20,635 nt of DNA. Source: Acetoanaerobium sp041831635 (GTDB taxonomy: Bacteria; Bacillota; Clostridia; Peptostreptococcales; Filifactoraceae). This document shows, piece by piece, positions 7,384 through 16,280 of this stretch. The notes under the pieces are model-generated. The model did not search any database. It was given only the letters and a program-made list of their open reading frames with translations, and was not told the DNA's origin. Position 1 is the stretch's first letter, and every line of letters starts with the position of its first letter. The position numbers and the translations under genes are program-made. The DNA lies in NCBI GenBank assembly GCA_041831635.1, contig JBHASY010000010.1, forward strand, positions 1-20,635, given 5' to 3'.

Positions 7384-7397
7384 TAGTGTATACTATA
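7384..7397 (+). promoter_or_regulatory. Promoter -10 region and 14-bp motif, copy 2
   Basis: TAGTGTATACTATA on the plus strand contains TATACT about 45 bases before the PilZ start codon. No good -35 hexamer is visible, which would fit a promoter that needs an activator. It is an exact inverted copy of 7237-7250. The 130 or so bases between the copies are AT-rich and hold no gene I can see. Confidence 0.5.
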
Positions 7398-7439
7398 TAA
7401 ATATAGAATTGAAATTCCATTTTTAAGGAGTGATATGTA

Positions 7440-7790
7440 ATGGAAAACAAAAGAAAATATAACCGCATACCGTTTAAAGTAACTTTATTAGTAGACTGCC
7501 TTTTCAAACAAGACAATACTATAATTGATGGTTTGGATGCTGAAATAGTAGTTCAAGACGTATCTCATAGAGGTATAGGATTTTTATCAAAAGCAGACTT
7601 GCCTATAGATTTTTATTTCAATGCTGAGATTTCTTTTGGGGAAGATAAACGCTTTTTAACTGTTCTAAGGATACTTAGAAAAGCTGAAATAGAATATGGA
7701 TATAATTATGGTTGTGAATTTGTTGGCTTGGCTGATAATCTGGCTGATATGATAACAGAGTATGCTGAGGCTGAATCTCAAAATCAATGA
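7440..7790 (+). CDS. PilZ-domain protein, likely cyclic-di-GMP receptor
   Basis: This 116-residue protein is a single PilZ domain. The two c-di-GMP binding signatures are present: the RxxxR motif at Arg5-Arg9 (RKYNR) and the DxSxxG motif at Asp40-Gly45 (DVSHRG), followed by IGF. PilZ proteins bind cyclic-di-GMP and alter a partner protein; no effector domain is fused here, so it would act through an unknown partner. AAGGAG precedes the ATG at 7440. The gene is monocistronic, with a hairpin after its stop, and divergent from the unknown gene and cobO. No diguanylate cyclase or phosphodiesterase gene is in the window. Confidence 0.88.
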   Translation: MENKRKYNRIPFKVTLLVDCLFKQDNTIIDGLDAEIVVQDVSHRGIGFLSKADLPIDFYFNAEISFGEDKRFLTVLRILRKAEIEYGYNYGCEFVGLADNLADMITEYAEAESQNQ

Positions 7791-7827
7791 TAATATTAAA
7801 TTTATAAAATCTAATATACCTTCTTAA

Positions 7828-7857
7828 GGGCGGTGTCGAGTTTTATCGCCACTGCCC
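7828..7857 (+). terminator. Terminator after the PilZ gene
   Basis: GGGCGGTGTCGA pairs with TCGCCACTGCCC across a 6-base loop, with one G-U pair and one mismatch. A T-rich stretch follows on the plus strand. It is the only GC-rich patch between the convergent PilZ and helicase genes. Confidence 0.65.
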
Positions 7858-7906
7858 CCGTTTGTATTGTAAAAAATTTTTAATCATCAATCTTTATTAC
7901 CAACTT

Positions 7907-9178
7907 TTATTTGTTCGAACCTTTTCTAGGCTTAGTTCTCTTCTTCCCACTTTTTCTTGCAGTCACTAAAGAAGGCTTGGGCTTAGTAGTTTTTATAAAT
8001 CTTATTTCTTTAGTCTTAACTTTTCCCTCTAGTAAGGTTTCCCTGCTTACTCTTTTTCTTTCATCTTCACTTCTGTCATATACTTCAGGAATAGAAATGC
8101 CAACGGTTTTTTGAATTTTTTTCATCTGTTCTACTTCTTTGTCAACTACAAACGAAACCGCTATCCCTTTTTCTCCAGCTCTTCCTGTTCGTCCTACTCT
8201 ATGGATATAGTATTCTATTTGTCTGGGTATGTCATAGTTGAAAACATGAGTTATTCCATCTATGTCCATCCCTCTGGCTGAAATATCTGTGGTTACAAGG
8301 AAAGGAAATTTAAGTTCCCTAAATCGCTTCATTATATTTTCACGTTTGTTTTGTGAAAAATCTCCATGTAAAATCTCCACATCATATCTAGAGTTTACCA
8401 TGTTTTCGTAGAGTTCATTTGCTCGTTCTTTTGATTTGCAAAATATCATTGCCATAAAAGGTTTAAACTCATCTAATGCCATTTGCAATGATGAAAATCT
8501 TCTTTCCTCTGTGGTTCTGATTACTACCTGCCTAATATCATCTATTACTACATTTTCGGGATCTATATCTATATTTACAGCGTTGTTCATTATTCTTCTT
8601 GCCAACTTTCTTATACTGTTAGGAATAGTCGCAGAAAAAATCAATTTTTGCATTTTTTTCGGTGTTTTGTCAAATAATAAATCAAGGTCTTGCATAAATC
8701 CAAATGCCATCATCTGGTCAGCCTCGTCTATTACTATATGCTTTAAGTTTTTAAAGTTTATACTCCCTTCTCTTAAATGCTCCAAAATCCTGCCCGGCGT
8801 ACCTACTACAAACTGTGCATTATTTTTTAATTGGTTCTTCTGTTTATCAACATCATGTCCGCCATATACTGAAACCACACTAAAATCGGTGTCTTTCATT
8901 ATCTCTTGTACTACTTCTGAAATTTGTAGCGCAAGTTCCCTGGTAGGTGTTAATATAAGCACTTGAGGTGTAGATATATTTTCATCTGCCATCTGAATTA
9001 AAGGAAGGACAAATGCCAAGGTCTTTCCTGTTCCTGTCTGAGCCTTCCCAATTATATCCTTTCCTTTTAGAATAAGAGGTATTGCCTCATTTTGAATTTT
9101 TGTAGGTTTAGTAATATACATAGCCCTTAGTTTTTCTATATTATCAATGCTAATTCCCAAATCGTAAAATGTTCTCAT
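7907..9178 (-). CDS. DEAD-box ATP-dependent RNA helicase
   Basis: All core motifs of a DEAD-box helicase are present in order. They are the Q motif with Gln29, motif I AQTGTGKT (46-53), PTRELALQ (78-85), GTPGR (126-130), the DEAD box (151-154) and SAT (182-184). ARGMDID and HRVGRTGRAG follow in the second RecA domain. The 423 residues form the two RecA-like domains plus a short, very basic tail (about residues 380-423, rich in Lys and Arg) that probably binds RNA. It lacks the long C-terminal domains of CsdA/DeaD or DbpA, so I give no gene symbol; CshB-like enzymes are the nearest comparison. Expected roles are ribosome assembly, mRNA turnover and cold adaptation. A near-consensus promoter lies just upstream. 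Confidence 0.95.
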   Translation of the reverse strand: MRTFYDLGISIDNIEKLRAMYITKPTKIQNEAIPLILKGKDIIGKAQTGTGKTLAFVLPLIQMADENISTPQVLILTPTRELALQISEVVQEIMKDTDFSVVSVYGGHDVDKQKNQLKNNAQFVVGTPGRILEHLREGSINFKNLKHIVIDEADQMMAFGFMQDLDLLFDKTPKKMQKLIFSATIPNSIRKLARRIMNNAVNIDIDPENVVIDDIRQVVIRTTEERRFSSLQMALDEFKPFMAMIFCKSKERANELYENMVNSRYDVEILHGDFSQNKRENIMKRFRELKFPFLVTTDISARGMDIDGITHVFNYDIPRQIEYYIHRVGRTGRAGEKGIAVSFVVDKEVEQMKKIQKTVGISIPEVYDRSEDERKRVSRETLLEGKVKTKEIRFIKTTKPKPSLVTARKSGKKRTKPRKGSNK

Positions 9179-9212
9179 AATTTATTTTTCTCCTTATAAT
9201 TTCGTACATTCT

Positions 9213-9241
9213 ATTATATTTTATAATCTTTGAAATTTCAA
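9213..9241 (-). promoter_or_regulatory. Strong promoter of the DEAD-box helicase gene
   Basis: On the minus strand TTGAAA (9241-9236) and a perfect TATAAT (9218-9213) are 17 bases apart. Transcription would start near 9206, about 28 bases before the ATG, and AAGGAG lies in that short leader. This is the best sigma-A-type promoter in the window. Confidence 0.75.
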
Positions 9242-9300
9242 TATTTTACAGAACAATAACAGTTCATATTAACTATTTAGAGCATATACGCTTTTCAAAC

Positions 9301-9332
9301 AAAAAATCAGTGCAGCTCTAAAACTGCACCGA
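9301..9332 (-). terminator. Terminator at the end of the glycogen operon
   Basis: On the minus strand a 9-bp stem (TCGGTGCAG/CTGCACTGA, with one G-U pair) around an 8-base loop is followed by six T residues. It starts about 15 bases after the stop of the GH13 gene. Confidence 0.88.
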
Positions 9333-9346
9333 CTATTTTCCTCAAG

Positions 9347-11227
9347 CTATTCCTTGTTCAATTTTTTTAATACCCTGAAAGAACCTTCCTCTATAAAAAC
9401 TTCTAACCTGTCTCCTATAACTAAAAGTTCTTCTCCTGTTAATAAATCTACGTATGCTTTATGTTTTGTTTCAATTACGACTTCTTCAGAAACCTCTGAA
9501 CTGTTTGCTATCACATAAATTTCATCTTGCACATCAAATCTTCTGTAAGCTATGGTTCTTTTTGAAAGAACTATATAATCTACATCTCCACTTTTTATTA
9601 CGGGTTCATTTTTTCTAATCTCCAGAATTTTTTTGTAGTGGTTTAAAACATTTAGATTTTTTCTAGGATTATTATCATATTCATATTTAATTCCCAGATG
9701 TTCATATGAGTCCCATGGGTATGTTGCTCTATTTTCAGGGTCTTTTCCCCCTGTAAGTCCTACTTCATCCCCATAGTATATTAAAACCGGTCCCAGGAAA
9801 AGTAACTGCATGGTAACAGCAAGTAAGAGCTTCCTCTCATCTCCCAGCTCAGTCATAGCCCTTTGAACATCGTGGCTTCCTATCATCTTAAGAGCCGATT
9901 TATGGTATTCTTTAGGATAGTTTTCCTTGAACATAGTACAGACATTATAAAAAGTCTGAGCGTCGATTTCTCTATTTACAAAATTAAATAAAGTTCTTCT
10001 GTATGGGTATGCTGTTACAGAGTCTAAGGACTCTCCTAACATATACTTTCTTCTTTCTCCATATGCTATTTTATTGGTCGCATCTTCCCAGACCTCTCCT
10101 AAAAGCACACTGTCTTTATCTATAGACTTCATTCTTTTTCTGAGGATTTTAATGAATTCCTCAGGAAGTTCGTCAGCTACATCTAACCTAAAACCTTTTA
10201 TTCCCATCTTCATCCACTTAGCTATTATTCCATCTTCCCCTGTTATAAAGTCAAGATATGAATCTTCCAATTCATTTACGTTAGGAAGGTCTCCTATGCC
10301 CCACCACGATTCATAGTTTTCCGGATATTCTTTAAATTTAAACCAATTATAATACTTAGATTCTTTAGATTGATATGCCCCCAGTTCAGAAAAATTTCCA
10401 TACTTGTTAAAGTAGACACTATCACTTCCTGTATGACTGAACACTCCATCTAAAATAATATAAATGTTCTTTTGCTTTGCTCTTTCTATTAACTCTTTAA
10501 ATGTTTCTTCATCTCCGAACATAGTGTCTATCTTAGAGTAATCAGAGGTATCGTATTTATGACAGCTTCTCGCTAAAAAAATCGGATTTAGGTAGATACA
10601 GGTAACTCCTAGTTGACTTAAATAATCCAGTTTATTTATTATCCCTTTTAAATTTCCACCATAAAAATCCCATCTTAATATCTCTCCCTGTGAACCTTTT
10701 ATATAGCTAGGATAGTCATCCCATGATGAATATATATATGTGTTCGGCTTTAAATCCAGCAGGTGTCCATTTGTATTTCCATTTGCAAATCTATCTACGA
10801 AAATCTGATACACTACGCCCTCACTGTAAAACTTCGGAACTTTATCTATTTTTCCATGAACAGTAAGTTGATATGACGGAGCACTTTCATCTTCATATAT
10901 TATAGCAAGCCCACCTGTAGCTAAATATTCAGGTGCAAGGAAGTATCTACGATGGTCTATATATACCGCAAACCTGTAGAAATACAGTCCTATATTTTCA
11001 AACTCCCAGTTTATATAATAAAATCCATTTTCACGTTTCATCTCTATGAATTTTTTTCTATCTTCATAGAAGAGTTCCATATCTATCCTGCTTATTCTGT
11101 TAGAAAGTGTCGCATCAAAAGATATCTTAAAATCTATTTTTGAATTTTTTTCAACTGCTCCAAAAGGTTTTTTAAAAGTTTCATCCCAAGAATCAAAATA
11201 AAGTCCTATATCAGAGGCAGATTTCAT
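9347..11227 (-). CDS. GH13 alpha-amylase/neopullulanase-like enzyme of the glycogen operon
   Basis: This 626-residue protein is a retaining alpha-glucan hydrolase or transferase of family GH13. An N-terminal beta-sandwich of about 130 residues precedes the catalytic barrel, which begins near VVYQIFVDRF. The four conserved regions are present: DGVFSHTG (260-267), GFRLDVADEL with nucleophile Asp349, LLGEVWE with acid/base Glu378, and IGSHDVQR with Asp453. There is no signal peptide, so it acts in the cytoplasm, probably trimming or debranching glycogen or maltodextrins beside GlgP. AGAGGAG precedes its ATG, which lies 15 bases after the glgP stop. The layout resembles neopullulanases and cyclomaltodextrinases, but substrate preference cannot be read from sequence. 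It is the last gene of the operon. Confidence 0.92.
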   Translation of the reverse strand: MKSASDIGLYFDSWDETFKKPFGAVEKNSKIDFKISFDATLSNRISRIDMELFYEDRKKFIEMKRENGFYYINWEFENIGLYFYRFAVYIDHRRYFLAPEYLATGGLAIIYEDESAPSYQLTVHGKIDKVPKFYSEGVVYQIFVDRFANGNTNGHLLDLKPNTYIYSSWDDYPSYIKGSQGEILRWDFYGGNLKGIINKLDYLSQLGVTCIYLNPIFLARSCHKYDTSDYSKIDTMFGDEETFKELIERAKQKNIYIILDGVFSHTGSDSVYFNKYGNFSELGAYQSKESKYYNWFKFKEYPENYESWWGIGDLPNVNELEDSYLDFITGEDGIIAKWMKMGIKGFRLDVADELPEEFIKILRKRMKSIDKDSVLLGEVWEDATNKIAYGERRKYMLGESLDSVTAYPYRRTLFNFVNREIDAQTFYNVCTMFKENYPKEYHKSALKMIGSHDVQRAMTELGDERKLLLAVTMQLLFLGPVLIYYGDEVGLTGGKDPENRATYPWDSYEHLGIKYEYDNNPRKNLNVLNHYKKILEIRKNEPVIKSGDVDYIVLSKRTIAYRRFDVQDEIYVIANSSEVSEEVVIETKHKAYVDLLTGEELLVIGDRLEVFIEEGSFRVLKKLNKE

Positions 11228-11242
11228 ATAGCAACCACTCCT

Positions 11243-13675
11243 CTAAAAATGTTCTCCTATTCTAGTATTCCAAATACCATGTGCATATGATGATATAGTC
11301 TTGTCACTTGTAAACTGACCAGACGAGGCTATATTATCTACACACATTTTGTTCCAAACATCTTTTTTCTTGTACAAAGTATCTATTTTTCTATGTGCAA
11401 ATGCATATTCTTTGAAATCTTTTAATACAAAAAATGCATCGTTATGAGTTATAAGATGATGGTATATCTCAAGACCGTCATCTACGCTAAAGTTCGGAAT
11501 AAATCCATTTACCAAATCGTCTATTACTCTTTTTAATTCATAATCTCTATGATACAAGTCTACAGATTTGTAATCATGGTTCATCTCGTGCGCTAAGACT
11601 TCTTTAGCTGTAAGTCCAAAAATTACTATGTTGTCATTTCCCAATTCATTAAACATTTCTATATTTGCGCCATCCATAGTGGCTAGAGTAACTGCTCCGT
11701 TCATCATAAATTTCATATTCCCAGTTCCTGATGCCTCCTTTGAAGCTGTAGAAATCTGCTCACTTACATCTGCCGCCGGAATAATGCTTTGTGCTAGGGT
11801 AACTGAATAGTTTTCCATAAACACTACCTTTAATTTATATTTTGCCCTAAGATCGTTATTTATCATATCAGCTATAGAGTTTATAAATTTAATAATCTTC
11901 TTAGCAAGATAATACCCGGGTGCAGCTTTTGCTCCGAATATAAAAGTTCTAGGGTGCATATCATAGCTTGGATCTTCAATTATTCTATGGTACAGATGAA
12001 GTATATGAAGAGCGTTCATAAGCTGTCTTTTATATGCGTGAAGCCTCTTTACCTGAACATCAAATATAGAATTGGGATCTACTAAAATATTATTTTTCTT
12101 AAGAATTATATCCGATAATTTTGCTTTATTATCGTGTTTGATCTGCTCTATCTTCGATAAAAAAACAGGATCTTCATTATACTCTTTTAACCTAATCAAA
12201 TCTGTCGGCACTCTTTTCCATATATCCCCTACAGTTTCAGTTACTAGACTACTTAACTTAGGATTTGCAAGCATGAGCCATCTTCTATGAGTTATGCCGT
12301 TAGTCTTATTATTAAATTTCGCAGGATACAACTTATAAAAATCATTTAGTTCCCTATTTTTTAATATTTCCGTATGAAGCTTTGCAACACCATTTACGCT
12401 ATGACTTCCTACTATAGCTAGGTTTGCCATTCTTACAGTAGAATGAGCTATGATAGCCATAGAATTAATTTTCTCTTGGTTATTCGGATGTAGTATCATA
12501 AGTTGTCTACAAAATCTTCTGTTTATCTCTTCTATTATCATATACATTCTTGGAAGCAAGTCTCTCATTAAATCTGCAGACCAAGTTTCTAATGCCTCGC
12601 TTAGTATGGTATGGTTAGTATACGACATGGTAAGAGTAGTGATTTCCCAAGCTTTATCCCAAGACAAACGATACTCATCTAAAAATATCCTCATAAGCTC
12701 AGGTATGCAAAGCGCCGGATGAGTGTCATTTATATGAATAGATATCTTGTCGCTAAATTCTTCTATAGGAAGACCTAACTTTTTATATCTTCTAACTATA
12801 CTCTGAACCCCGGCAGACACCATAAAATATTCCTGCTTTAATCTGAGCATTTTCCCTTCTTCGCTGGAGTCATCAGGATATAAGACCTGTGATATAGACT
12901 CTACAGAGTATTTATAATCTAATGCTTTTTTATAGTCTCCATATCTAACCTGAGCAAAATCAGTATCTTCTGATGGCATTTCAGCACTAAACAATCTAAG
13001 GTTATTTACTGTTGCATTTTCAAACCCTATCACAGGAGTATCATAAGGAACAGCAAGTACAGGCTCATAATTTTTATGATTTACCACAAGCCTTCCATTT
13101 TCTTCATTTATTTCAAGGTCTCCCTTAAACTTAACCAACACAGCTTTATTAGGTTTTCTTACCTCCCATACGTTCCCTTCTCTAAGCCAATTTTCCGGAA
13201 CTTCTACCTGATATCCATCTATGAATTTCTGCTCAAAAAGACCGTACTTATATCTAATCCCACAGCCATGTCCCGGAATTGCAAGAGATGCCATAGAATC
13301 TAAAAAGCAAGCTGCCAGTCTACCTAGTCCACCATTTCCAAGTCCAGGTTCAGGTTCATATCCTTGAATTTCATCAAGGTCAAATCCCATTTCAGAAATA
13401 GCATCTTCGCAAACCTCTAATATACCGAGATTAAGAAGATTTGCCTTTAGCAATTTCCCCAATAAGAATTCTATAGAAAAATAATATACCTGTTTTTCTT
13501 TGTATTTTTCATAAATTTTATTTGTATCAGCCCAGCCTCTTGCACAGTAGTCTCTTATTAAGTTCCCTAATGCCATAAATACATGCTGATTGTTTGCATC
13601 TGCTATATCTAACGCAAATAGGCTTAGTATTTTACCCTCGATATCTTTTTTAACCTGTTCTTTTGTCAAATGCAT
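11243..13675 (-). CDS. glgP: Glycogen/maltodextrin phosphorylase
   Basis: GlgP removes glucose-1-phosphate from the non-reducing ends of glycogen using phosphate and PLP. The 810-residue length is typical. The N-terminal block GLGNGGLGRLAACFLDSMAS (111-130) is the glycine-rich family signature, and VKRLHAYKRQ is near 542-551. EASGTGNMKFMMNGA holds the PLP-binding Lys655. The ATG is preceded by GGAG in the last codons of glgA, and only three bases separate the two genes, which suggests coupled translation. Having synthesis and breakdown enzymes on one transcript is common in Bacillota. Maltodextrin phosphorylase (MalP) belongs to the same family; the operon context favours glycogen. Confidence 0.96.
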   Translation of the reverse strand: MHLTKEQVKKDIEGKILSLFALDIADANNQHVFMALGNLIRDYCARGWADTNKIYEKYKEKQVYYFSIEFLLGKLLKANLLNLGILEVCEDAISEMGFDLDEIQGYEPEPGLGNGGLGRLAACFLDSMASLAIPGHGCGIRYKYGLFEQKFIDGYQVEVPENWLREGNVWEVRKPNKAVLVKFKGDLEINEENGRLVVNHKNYEPVLAVPYDTPVIGFENATVNNLRLFSAEMPSEDTDFAQVRYGDYKKALDYKYSVESISQVLYPDDSSEEGKMLRLKQEYFMVSAGVQSIVRRYKKLGLPIEEFSDKISIHINDTHPALCIPELMRIFLDEYRLSWDKAWEITTLTMSYTNHTILSEALETWSADLMRDLLPRMYMIIEEINRRFCRQLMILHPNNQEKINSMAIIAHSTVRMANLAIVGSHSVNGVAKLHTEILKNRELNDFYKLYPAKFNNKTNGITHRRWLMLANPKLSSLVTETVGDIWKRVPTDLIRLKEYNEDPVFLSKIEQIKHDNKAKLSDIILKKNNILVDPNSIFDVQVKRLHAYKRQLMNALHILHLYHRIIEDPSYDMHPRTFIFGAKAAPGYYLAKKIIKFINSIADMINNDLRAKYKLKVVFMENYSVTLAQSIIPAADVSEQISTASKEASGTGNMKFMMNGAVTLATMDGANIEMFNELGNDNIVIFGLTAKEVLAHEMNHDYKSVDLYHRDYELKRVIDDLVNGFIPNFSVDDGLEIYHHLITHNDAFFVLKDFKEYAFAHRKIDTLYKKKDVWNKMCVDNIASSGQFTSDKTISSYAHGIWNTRIGEHF

Positions 13676-13678
13676 AAA

Positions 13679-15115
13679 CTATTTCTCCTCTAAAATACTA
13701 TCGTATACTCTAAGATATTCCTTAGCTGATCGCTCCCAACTATACTCAGAATTCATCGCATTTTTCATCAACTTATTCCAAGCTTCTTTGTCTTTATAAA
13801 TATCTAAGGCATATTCTAATACGTGCAACATCTCATGAGCGTTATAGTTGCTAAAGGAAAATCCATTTCCCTCTGATGTAGTCTTATCATATGGGATTAC
13901 AGTGTCTTTTAATCCTCCTGTTTCTCTGACAAGTGGAAGTGTTCCATATCTAAGAGCTATAAGCTGACCTATACCACAAGGTTCAAACTGAGATGGCATA
14001 AGAAACATATCCGCCCCTGCATAAATCCTTTGAGCAAGAGTATTGTCAAACACAAGCTTAGCACTAAATTTTTGAGGATAGGTCATAGAATAATACTGAA
14101 AAGTGCTGTGGTAGTGTTCATCTCCTGTTCCAAGCAGTACAAACTGAATATCTTTATCCAGTATTTCTCTCATAACGTGGGTTACTAAATCTAATCCTTT
14201 TTGTGAAACAAGTCTAGTTACCATACCTATCATCATTACATCTTTATCCTGATTAAATCCTAATATTTTTTGTAGTTTTAGCTTATTGTCTGCCTTTTTT
14301 TCAATGGAGTTAATATCATAATTATCAAAAATATGAGTATCTGTATCAGGCGAGTATATATTGTAATCTATCCCGTTTAATATCCCTCTAAGTTTATTAG
14401 ATTTTTTGTTTAGAAGTCCATCAAGTCTTTCTCCAAAATAAGGTGTCTTTATCTCGTCAGCATAGCTGGGACTTACTGTCGTAATATAATCGGAAAAATT
14501 GATAGCGGCTTTCATAAAGTTCACATCTCCATAAAACTCTAAGCCGTCCTCAACCATCATATTTTCAGGAAGCCCCGTCACATCATGCAAAACATCTTTT
14601 GAGAATATCCCTTGATACTTAAGGTTGTGTATAGTAAATACCGTTTTAATTTTAGATTTTTCAAGGTGTTTGCAAGTATCCATTTTGAAGTAGGCCGGAA
14701 TAAGTGACGTATGCCAATCATTAAGATGAATTACATCAGGCACAAAATTCATTCGTTTTATAAATTCAACTATCGATCTTGAAAAGAAAGAAAATCTTTC
14801 TGCATCGTCAAAATACCCATAAGCATTTTCCCTCTTGAAGTAGTATTCATTATCCACAAAATAAAAATCCAAACCTTCAAATTCCAGATGTTCTACTCCA
14901 CAATATTGATTTCTCCATCCTACAGGTACTGAAAATACATCTGACGGTTGCATCTTATCTTTATAAAATTCAGCTATTTGCAAATATTTCGGAAGTATTA
15001 TTCTTACATCTACCCCTAGACTTTTTAATGCTTTAGGTAGTGCAAAAGCCACATCACCTAATCCTCCCGTTTTTATAAAAGGATAACTTTCGGCACTGGC
15101 AAACAAAACTTTCAT
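13679..15115 (-). CDS. glgA: Glycogen synthase (ADP-glucose, GT5)
   Basis: GlgA extends alpha-1,4-glucan chains from ADP-glucose. I start it at ATG 15115 (478 residues, the usual length), where AGGAGG lies seven bases upstream and the protein begins MKVLFASAESYPFIKTGGLG. The 22-residue upstream extension would overlap glgD and lacks a ribosome site. The ADP-glucose-binding KTGGL is at residues 15-19. The C-terminal domain has the GT-B motif PSQFEPCGIGQLIALRYGTL, followed by ETGGLKDTV. A 43-base gap separates it from glgD upstream, and glgP follows three bases after the stop. Confidence 0.96.
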   Translation of the reverse strand: MKVLFASAESYPFIKTGGLGDVAFALPKALKSLGVDVRIILPKYLQIAEFYKDKMQPSDVFSVPVGWRNQYCGVEHLEFEGLDFYFVDNEYYFKRENAYGYFDDAERFSFFSRSIVEFIKRMNFVPDVIHLNDWHTSLIPAYFKMDTCKHLEKSKIKTVFTIHNLKYQGIFSKDVLHDVTGLPENMMVEDGLEFYGDVNFMKAAINFSDYITTVSPSYADEIKTPYFGERLDGLLNKKSNKLRGILNGIDYNIYSPDTDTHIFDNYDINSIEKKADNKLKLQKILGFNQDKDVMMIGMVTRLVSQKGLDLVTHVMREILDKDIQFVLLGTGDEHYHSTFQYYSMTYPQKFSAKLVFDNTLAQRIYAGADMFLMPSQFEPCGIGQLIALRYGTLPLVRETGGLKDTVIPYDKTTSEGNGFSFSNYNAHEMLHVLEYALDIYKDKEAWNKLMKNAMNSEYSWERSAKEYLRVYDSILEEK

Positions 15116-15158
15116 AATAAGTCCTCCTTTAAATTCCACTATTTTCACAGATAATATA

Positions 15159-16280
15159 CTAAATGGTTTTATTCTTATCAATTACTAGTGGTACGTTTCT
15201 ATCTCCTTTTAGTTCCTTATTCTCTGAAATCACTACCCCTTTATCCAAAATCATATTTTGAATTTTGGCATTAGACTTAATCAATCCATTTTGCATTATT
15301 ATAGAATTTTCAATTTTAGCACCTTTTTCTACCCGAACTCTTCTAAAAATTACTGAGTTTTTCACTTCTCCCTCTATGATACAACCATTTGCAATTAAAG
15401 AATTTTCCACTTTAGCCTCTTTTGAATAAAAAGTAGGAGCCTCATCTTTTATCTTAGTGTAAATTTTTCTATCTGAATAAAATATTTCATCGGATATTTC
15501 TGTATTTAAAAAATCCATATTTGCCTCAAAATATCTCTCTATGCTATTTATACATTTTACATAACCTTTGTGGTTGTATGCAGTAACTTTAAGGGTGTTT
15601 ATACACTGGTTTATTGCATCGTTAAGATAAAAGTTTTCTCCCTTTGCTATAGAATCCATCACTATATCTAAAAGCAGTTCTTTTCTCATAAGATATACTT
15701 CCATAGAAACATCAGCTGATTTTCTATGCCCTAAATTTACTCCCACAGAAACCACTCGTCCTGTCCTGCCAATATTAAGTAGATAGCATCTTTGAAATTC
15801 TTTATCAGCATTTTGTGCATATGTATAGACTATACTTATATCTGCGCCGTCTTTGATATGGTTTTCATACATAGACTTAAAATCTATATTTGCAATCATA
15901 TAGCTACAAGAAATCAAAACATAATCCTGCCTACTTTGTCTTATGTAATTTAAATTTGAGTAAAAATTATGCATATCTCCTCTAGGGACACTAGAAGTCA
16001 AAGGGTTAAAATTCGGTGAAAAAATAAACAATCCATCTATTTTCCTGTCTAAATCCCACGCTTTTCCACTGTTGGTATGATCTAGCAGTGACCTCTGATT
16101 ATAATCTGTAAATATTCCCACATTTTGTATCCCGGCATTTACCATATTTGAAAGTGCGAAGTCTATCACTCTATATCTTCCTGCTATCGGAATAGTCGCT
16201 ATAGGTCTGTCGTTTACCAGTTTTCTTATGTTGTATTCATTTTCACTGAGGTTGATAATTCCTTGACAATTCTTAAGCAT
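15159..16280 (-). CDS. glgD: Glucose-1-phosphate adenylyltransferase regulatory subunit GlgD
   Basis: GlgD is the non-canonical partner of GlgC in Bacillota and forms a hetero-oligomer that makes ADP-glucose. The 373-residue protein follows the nucleotidyltransferase fold, with PIAGRYRVIDFALSNMVNAG near residue 32. It lacks the GGxGxRL pyrophosphorylase motif at the N-terminus, where it reads GIINLSENEYNIRKL. This is what is expected of a subunit with little or no catalytic activity of its own. The C-terminus has the left-handed beta-helix-type repeats, such as NSLIANGCIIEGEVKNSVIF. Its ATG overlaps the glgC stop by 8 bases, with GAGGGTG as ribosome site, so the two subunits are probably made in step. 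Confidence 0.95.
   Translation of the reverse strand: MLKNCQGIINLSENEYNIRKLVNDRPIATIPIAGRYRVIDFALSNMVNAGIQNVGIFTDYNQRSLLDHTNSGKAWDLDRKIDGLFIFSPNFNPLTSSVPRGDMHNFYSNLNYIRQSRQDYVLISCSYMIANIDFKSMYENHIKDGADISIVYTYAQNADKEFQRCYLLNIGRTGRVVSVGVNLGHRKSADVSMEVYLMRKELLLDIVMDSIAKGENFYLNDAINQCINTLKVTAYNHKGYVKCINSIERYFEANMDFLNTEISDEIFYSDRKIYTKIKDEAPTFYSKEAKVENSLIANGCIIEGEVKNSVIFRRVRVEKGAKIENSIIMQNGLIKSNAKIQNMILDKGVVISENKELKGDRNVPLVIDKNKTI

Noticed and set aside
8436..8966. 176-codon plus-strand reading frame
   Set aside because: It is the antisense shadow of the DEAD-box helicase, whose motifs are unambiguous; no family resemblance in this frame.
15116..15181. N-terminal extension of glgA
   Set aside because: It would overlap glgD, has no ribosome site, and family members begin at the MKVLFASAE-type sequence used here.
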